Part shown: positions 7,646 to 12,021 of the stretch, in pieces | How positions within the stretch are numbered: position 1 is the stretch's first letter | Layout: each line of letters opens with the position of its first letter | Assembly (NCBI GenBank): GCA_029556045.1 | Contig: JAKQGS010000313.1 | Span: 1-12,021 of the forward strand | Length of the DNA stretch: 12,021 nt | Source of the DNA: Pseudomonadota bacterium | Lineage (GTDB): Bacteria; Bdellovibrionota; Oligoflexia; Oligoflexales; Oligoflexaceae | Reading direction: 5' to 3' | Made by a program: the position numbers and the translations under genes | The notes under the pieces: model-generated | What the model was told of the DNA's origin: nothing | The model's database searches: none | Seen by the model: only the letters and a program-made list of their open reading frames with translations

Positions 7646-8506
7646 ATGACACTTTATCAAGCAATAGGTCCTAAGGGCGACAAAAATCGCCTGCCCCGGT
7701 GTGCCGGCATGCATCTGTCCGGGCCAACCATGTCAAAAACCGCCATTGTGATACTGGAGTCAGATGAGTCGGGCGAGTATCAGGCTGTCCGCAAGATCTA
7801 CGATAGAATCGGTTCGCGGGGGAAGATTTTCTCAGATGACCGGGTTGTGGATATCCTGCGTATGGAAGGCCCATTTACCGAGGTGGTGGTGGATGCCCCT
7901 TTGAACAGCCCCCCATGCGTCGAATGTGTTCGCCCTGTTTGTCCGGGGGTCAAGCACTGTGATGATGTGTCGGTAGCCTATATGATGTCGCTGGCAGAAA
8001 AATCCGAATTGGGTCGTCGGCGCAAAAAGAGGCCATTAAATCCACAAACACAAAGGCTTTGGGATGTTTTGTACGCCCACGAGTCCGGATTGGATCACCT
8101 GGAGCCGACCTATAGTTCCAACATGGCTCCTCTAGTGGTGCGATCCCGCACTCTACAAAAGAGATTGCGGGGTTTGCAGATGGGGCAGATGGTTCAGCTT
8201 AAAGAAACGTCCATTCCCCACGCTCTGAAAGCGATGTTTGGTCATTTGTCAAATTGGGGTGATTACCGGGATTTTGACCGGGGCTTGGAAGTGCGGGAGT
8301 CGATTCTGGACGCCAGCCTTGAGTTGGAAGCCTTCGGGATCAGTATTACCGCTGAAGACAGGTATAAGGTTTTTGCCACGGTTGAAAACTTTCACGCTTA
8401 TATTGCTGCAATTACAGCAGCTTACGTTCATGCTGGGCTATGCTGGCAGCCGCAGGGCTTGCAGGTGGGGGCACCAGCCGCCATATATCTGCCGCACCCT
8501 GTTTAA
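7646..8506 (+). CDS. DUF429-like protein with altered active-site residue and a four-Cys cluster
   Basis: The 286-aa protein resembles the DUF429 family, an uncharacterised group with a predicted RNase H-like nuclease fold. The clues are AGMHLSGP (20-27), which fits the family's G[IV]DL[AS]G first strand; VVVDAPL (81-87), the second acidic strand; QLKETSIPHAL, close to the usual E.xP motif; and AYIAAITAAYVHAG (251-264), the last helix. The usual Asp of the first motif is His23 here (CAT), and the last motif lacks its usual acidic residue, so nuclease activity is doubtful. C91, C94, C99 and C105 form a cluster directly after the second motif that could bind metal. ATG 7646 is kept, rather than 7730, because it includes AGMHLSGP and has TGGGA 5 nt upstream. 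It shares a strand with the PP2C gene but lies 94 bp before it, so co-transcription is possible. Confidence 0.6.
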   Translation: MTLYQAIGPKGDKNRLPRCAGMHLSGPTMSKTAIVILESDESGEYQAVRKIYDRIGSRGKIFSDDRVVDILRMEGPFTEVVVDAPLNSPPCVECVRPVCPGVKHCDDVSVAYMMSLAEKSELGRRRKKRPLNPQTQRLWDVLYAHESGLDHLEPTYSSNMAPLVVRSRTLQKRLRGLQMGQMVQLKETSIPHALKAMFGHLSNWGDYRDFDRGLEVRESILDASLELEAFGISITAEDRYKVFATVENFHAYIAAITAAYVHAGLCWQPQGLQVGAPAAIYLPHPV

Positions 8507-8600
8507 GGGCGGTTTGAGCGCAATTTCCATAACGCTTCTAAATATATCCAGATGTCGACCGATAGCCTAGGAAGAGGAATGGCCTTTCCAGGGAGCGACT

Positions 8601-9332
8601 ATGCGCATCCGGATGTATGGCGAAAGCGATATCGGTCGCGTTCGCAAGAAAAATCAAGACAGCGTTTATTTCAACGGTGAGCAGGGCATCGTCGTGGTGG
8701 CCGATGGCATTGGTGGTCGCAAGGGCGGTGAGGTCGCCTCCCAAATGGCGGTGCGGGGTTTAAAGAAGCAATTTGTCGAATGCGAAAGCCTGCGGCACGA
8801 ATCAATCATTCCTTTTCTGGCTTCCTCCATCGATAAAGTCAATCAGGGCATCATCGAAAAAGGTCAGACCACACCCAGTATCGAGGGGATGGGGACCACC
8901 TTGAATTGCCTGTTGTTCGTGGGTGAAAAAGTCTATATCGCCCACATAGGTGATAGCCGCACCTATCTCTATACCAAGGGTCAGATGTGGCAGATGACGG
9001 TCGATCATAACGTGGAGGTCTATGTCTCACGGGGCTGGTTGCCACGGGAAACCCTGCAGGGACGCTCTAAACCAGGAGCCCTGGTGAGAGCTTTGGGGCT
9101 GTCGCCTGAATGTGAGGTGGATATCTATGAAAAAGCCTTGCACGAGGGGGAGATATACGTGACCTGTTCGGATGGTCTCACAGGTATGGTGGATGACCGT
9201 AAAATTACAGCTATGATTCGGGAAAATGAAAAACGATTGGATGTGTTGCCGCGGCTATTGATCGCAGAAGCGAATCGCAACGGTGGCAAAGACAATATCA
9301 CGGTTGTGGTTACGGAGGTCCAAAAGGACTAA
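8601..9332 (+). CDS. PP2C-family Ser/Thr protein phosphatase
   Basis: This is a stand-alone, soluble PPM/PP2C phosphatase of 243 aa, the usual length of bacterial Stp1/PrpC enzymes. It removes phosphate from Ser/Thr and is the normal antagonist of PknB-type kinases. All motifs are in order: KNQDS (D20), VVADGIGGRKGGEVAS (D35 and G36), GMGTTL (97-101), IAHIGDSRTYLY (D118), TVDHN, CSDGLTGMV (D191) and GGKDNITVVV (D231). D35, G36, D191 and D231 are the expected metal ligands, so it should be active with Mn2+ or Mg2+. ATG 8601 has GGGAG 5 nt upstream. The next gene starts on its stop codon. The likely partner kinase is the one in the minus arm. Confidence 0.95.
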   Translation: MRIRMYGESDIGRVRKKNQDSVYFNGEQGIVVVADGIGGRKGGEVASQMAVRGLKKQFVECESLRHESIIPFLASSIDKVNQGIIEKGQTTPSIEGMGTTLNCLLFVGEKVYIAHIGDSRTYLYTKGQMWQMTVDHNVEVYVSRGWLPRETLQGRSKPGALVRALGLSPECEVDIYEKALHEGEIYVTCSDGLTGMVDDRKITAMIRENEKRLDVLPRLLIAEANRNGGKDNITVVVTEVQKD

Positions 9333-10642
9333 TGTCGGAGAAACTTTACCTCATTCGGGTTAACCTGGAACGCTTTCTCGGCCCTATGCCGTTGAAGGAG
9401 GTGAAAGCCCGTTATAAGAGAATGGAGTTTGGTCTCCAGGACGAGGTGGCCAGTAGCAACAAGTCATGGGTGACTTTTGACGACTTCGAGCGAATCCGCA
9501 GGATATATCCTGAGTTGAGTGATATCGTCCGCAAAGAAATGCTGGGCGCATGGAGCGATGCTTCCCTGACGCCTGTGCAAATTGTCCCTGGCGCCAGAAC
9601 ATCGACCAGAGGACGTGGGTTTGCAGCGGGCCTCATGGGAAAACTGTTTCTGGTTATGCTCATGGTGATCGTCGCGCTTTTTGCCTATAATATGGCGCGC
9701 AACGAGGAATTTTCCAGCCGTCTTTTTCGTCTCAAAGATCCCAATATATTACGGGCCGAGGAGTATCTGGGTAACGCCCATAATGCGCGGCATGAGGCCT
9801 ATTTGGATCGCTACATGAAAGATATCCTGCCCATGATCCGCAAAAAGAAGGCCTTTGACGAGTGGATGCCGCATCTGCGTGTGGTGGCCTTCCATCGTGA
9901 CGGTCGCATTGAGGGCTTACGGAGTACCTATTTGCGCGGCAAAAAGGCGCTGCCAGGACCTAAAGACTGTTCCGTTGCGGCGTGGAAAACCCGGTGGAAA
10001 CGGAGTATGCCGCAGTGGGAATTATTTGTGGATGGCCGTTTGCTGAATTCGAGTGATTGGTCGCGCCTTCTGGTCTGGGATCCGGATTGGATCAGTCGGC
10101 GTTCTCCCGCAGAAGGCTGGGTGGATCCGGGATCGTATTTTGAAGCCTGTCTGGAAATGGCGTTAAAGGCGATCGTCAGCCTTGATAAGGAATCCCTCGA
10201 GGGACAGGATGAATTGCGGGAAATTCTCGCCAGTCGAATAAAATGGCAATTGAAAATGATTCGTGGTGAAACGGTGGGGCAGGAATACTCCATGTCCGGA
10301 AGCCTTTGGGCTCTCAGTTGTATCGAAGGGAGCGAACGTCTGGAATCACTCGATGAGTGCCAAAAGGACATCGATATGAGTGCTGACTGGCGAACTCTAT
10401 TGCGCTCACGCACGGCTCTGGCGCAGTTTCGTATCCTGACCGCGTTGGAGGATCCCCTCAGCGCCGAATCCATGAGCATCCTGCAAAAAACCATGGAAAC
10501 CATCGCCCCCCGCGACTTTATCACCCGTTTTGACTATCAGGCGGAGATCCGCTTTTATCAAAAGGTGTTGAGCGGGGGTGACAGTTTAAGCAAGGCTGTG
10601 CGCCTGAACCAAGACAAGAGCGTTGATGTTCGTTTTGACTGA
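9332..10642 (+). CDS. GYF_2-like single-pass membrane protein, coupled to PP2C
   Basis: The 436-aa protein is not one I can name. Residues 4-52 resemble a GYF_2-type module (LYLIRVNLERFLGPMPLKEV, then an acidic stretch and SWVTFDDF), which in other proteins often sits in the cytoplasm ahead of a membrane helix. One transmembrane helix spans about 103-120. The remaining 300 or so residues are mainly helical, Trp- and Arg-rich, and probably periplasmic; no catalytic motif is visible. The ATG overlaps the PP2C TAA by one base (TAATG), and AAGGA lies just before it, so the two are translationally coupled and probably made in fixed ratio. The N-terminal module might tether the phosphatase to the membrane, but this is inference. 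The final part may be a helical-repeat or substrate-binding domain. Confidence 0.7.
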   Translation: MSEKLYLIRVNLERFLGPMPLKEVKARYKRMEFGLQDEVASSNKSWVTFDDFERIRRIYPELSDIVRKEMLGAWSDASLTPVQIVPGARTSTRGRGFAAGLMGKLFLVMLMVIVALFAYNMARNEEFSSRLFRLKDPNILRAEEYLGNAHNARHEAYLDRYMKDILPMIRKKKAFDEWMPHLRVVAFHRDGRIEGLRSTYLRGKKALPGPKDCSVAAWKTRWKRSMPQWELFVDGRLLNSSDWSRLLVWDPDWISRRSPAEGWVDPGSYFEACLEMALKAIVSLDKESLEGQDELREILASRIKWQLKMIRGETVGQEYSMSGSLWALSCIEGSERLESLDECQKDIDMSADWRTLLRSRTALAQFRILTALEDPLSAESMSILQKTMETIAPRDFITRFDYQAEIRFYQKVLSGGDSLSKAVRLNQDKSVDVRFD

Positions 10643-10658
10643 GGGAAAAATCCGTGCC

Positions 10659-12021
10659 ATGGATTTAAGAAAACATTGTGTCCGGCGACGCGTTACCCTT
10701 CTGGGGGTATGGTGGCTCGCGGGCATGTTGTTCTTTGGTTTTCCCCTGCGGGCTGCCCCACGCGCTTCACCGGAACAAATGTGGGAGCAGGCGCAAAAAG
10801 CCTTTTACAATCGACAATATGACCGCAGCCTCGACTATCTGGAAGCATTGTTGCGGCGAAAACCGCAATTTCGTGCAGCCTACGTCTTATTGGGGCGCAT
10901 CTGGTATGAAAAAGATAACCCCCGCAAAGCGGTGATCGGATTCCGCAAATCCGGACTGCGCAAACCACCGGCTGCTGCAGCCTATGCCTGGGGCCGCAGC
11001 TTCTATGAAGTCGGGGACTATCGCCGGGCTATCGGTGGATTTTTTGAAGTGCCACCGAATCAGCCTCAGGAGCAAAATCTTGCGATGTTTTACATCGGTA
11101 GTAGTTATTATCGCACCGGACAGAAACAACAGGCATGGACAGCCTTACAAAGAACCGATCCCCGTCGGCTTCCCCAAGTCTTGGCTGCGCAAAGGGATGG
11201 CATGTTGCGGGAAATGTCGCGGGCATCTTCGGTGCCCTCCGCTCCTCCCGTGGTGGTGGCTCCCCCAGTCGTGGTGATGATGCCCCCACCTCCACCACCG
11301 CCTCCACCAATTGTGATTGCACCACCACCGCCGCCATCGTCGCAGGCAACCTATGCACCGCCGCGGGTTCCCATGCCACCCCTACCTGATCGATTGGGAA
11401 CAAATTGGTATGTGACGCCCCGGTTTGTTTATGTCACGAAAAGTTCCAAGCAGGATTATGGTGAGGCCGGAGAAGAGACGTTGGTGCAGTCCAGTAGTAT
11501 TACGGGCGCCCAGGGAGTCGTGCAGCGGGATTGGCGACCAGCCCATAATTTTCCATCCAATGTTGGCCTCAGGCTCGATGGTAGTCTCGCGCAAAACAGC
11601 ACGAAAACCACCAGTGTCACCCTCTATCGCAAGGCGGAGGATATTGATACGATCCTGACCGAAGAATCGGTGGTGGCCTCCAATGAGCAGGTGGTATCGG
11701 TGTGGGCGGAACCTTTTTCCTGGGTACCGTTGATGCGGGGATTGGCTCTTGATGTCTCCTACCGATACCTTCAGCACCTGCCCAAGGGTAAAACCAAAGA
11801 TAGTTTCGGCGAAAAAAAGGCCGGTGCTGCACTGAACTATAATCCCTGGTCCAATGTCTTGCTCAAGTTGGGAGGTGCCCACATCGATCGCTTTCTAAGC
11901 CAGGGAAGCGTGGCCGTCGATATGCAGGGATATCTGGATATGGCGGCGACCTTTGGTGATTTTCTGCTGCGCACGGGAGGGCAGTATACCACCACGGACA
12001 ATCCGGCCGCTTTAAGCCTGG
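10659..12021 (+). CDS. Exported TPR / polyproline / beta-barrel protein (3' end beyond window)
   Basis: The frame is open from ATG 10659 to the right edge (454 codons). The N-terminus is a signal peptide: basic start (RKHCVRRR), hydrophobic core (about 13-29), and cleavage near LRAAP (31-34). TPR-like helices cover about 39-185 (NRQYDRSLDYLEALLRRKPQ, GDYRRAIGGFFEVPP, RTGQKQQAW). A Pro-rich hinge (about 193-245) includes nine consecutive prolines (209-217) and a second run of five. The rest, from about 248, alternates short strands rich in Tyr, Trp, Gly and Leu with turns, like an outer-membrane barrel. The layout resembles the barrel protein in the divergent arm, though I see no close identity. 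ATG 10659 is the only sensible start; GAGGGA lies 12 nt upstream, rather far. It begins 16 nt after the previous stop, so it is in the same operon. Confidence 0.8.
   Translation, partial: MDLRKHCVRRRVTLLGVWWLAGMLFFGFPLRAAPRASPEQMWEQAQKAFYNRQYDRSLDYLEALLRRKPQFRAAYVLLGRIWYEKDNPRKAVIGFRKSGLRKPPAAAAYAWGRSFYEVGDYRRAIGGFFEVPPNQPQEQNLAMFYIGSSYYRTGQKQQAWTALQRTDPRRLPQVLAAQRDGMLREMSRASSVPSAPPVVVAPPVVVMMPPPPPPPPPIVIAPPPPPSSQATYAPPRVPMPPLPDRLGTNWYVTPRFVYVTKSSKQDYGEAGEETLVQSSSITGAQGVVQRDWRPAHNFPSNVGLRLDGSLAQNSTKTTSVTLYRKAEDIDTILTEESVVASNEQVVSVWAEPFSWVPLMRGLALDVSYRYLQHLPKGKTKDSFGEKKAGAALNYNPWSNVLLKLGGAHIDRFLSQGSVAVDMQGYLDMAATFGDFLLRTGGQYTTTDNPAALSL

Noticed and set aside
7730..7732. Shorter start for the DUF429-like protein at ATG 7730
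   Set aside because: It would delete AGMHLSGP, the segment matching the family's first strand, and has no ribosome site.
8507..8600. Promoter or terminator between the DUF429-like and PP2C genes
   Set aside because: AT-rich TAAATATAT is present but without a -35 at proper distance; the AGCG/CGCT hairpin has only four pairs.
11382..11882. 166-codon open frame on the minus strand
   Set aside because: It is antisense to the barrel part of the plus-arm TPR protein, which has a signal peptide and continuous frame.

Overview
This window looks like a chromosomal locus from a Gram-negative bacterium of the broad old 'Deltaproteobacteria' type (Myxococcota, Bdellovibrionota, Desulfobacterota, SAR324 or a relative). 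The reasons are a eukaryote-like Ser/Thr kinase fused to a PEGA domain, a second TPR-PEGA protein, a PP2C phosphatase, a PilZ protein, a cN-II-like HAD-IG 5'-nucleotidase, and two proteins that combine a signal peptide, TPRs and a probable outer-membrane beta barrel. The lineage is inferred from domain combinations and not proven. I see no mobile elements, CRISPR arrays, rRNA or tRNA genes.

The window has two divergent arms that split near 7,611-7,645. The minus arm (7,610 down to 1) encodes, in order of transcription: a TPR/beta-barrel envelope protein, a PilZ (c-di-GMP receptor-like) protein whose start overlaps the barrel gene's stop codon, a HAD-IG purine 5'-nucleotidase, a 237-bp gap, a transmembrane Ser/Thr kinase with a C-terminal PEGA domain, and immediately behind it a secreted TPR-PEGA protein with a Tyr/Pro/Gln-rich tail that runs off the left edge. 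The plus arm (7,646 to 12,021) encodes a DUF429-like protein, a PP2C phosphatase, a GYF_2-like single-pass membrane protein overlapping the phosphatase by one base, and a second TPR/proline-rich/beta-barrel protein that runs off the right edge.

Read together, the locus holds a kinase, its natural antagonist phosphatase, a c-di-GMP receptor, a nucleotide phosphatase and several envelope TPR/PEGA/barrel proteins. The most economical hypothesis is a cytoplasm-to-envelope signalling module in which reversible Ser/Thr phosphorylation and a guanine-nucleotide signal act on an outer-membrane or peptidoglycan-associated assembly. The domain calls are solid. The system-level link is inference from proximity.

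The most notable sequence-level points are: (i) the nucleotidase's conserved N-terminus (RIFVNRSLNM) lies upstream of its first usable ATG, in frame with only a CTG start behind a good Shine-Dalgarno, or reachable by -1 slippage on a canonical A AAA GGG heptamer; (ii) the DUF429-like protein has His where the family's first Asp is expected, and an added four-Cys cluster; (iii) an uncharacterised GYF_2-like membrane protein is translationally coupled to the PP2C phosphatase; (iv) two TPR-plus-barrel proteins of similar architecture sit one in each divergent arm.
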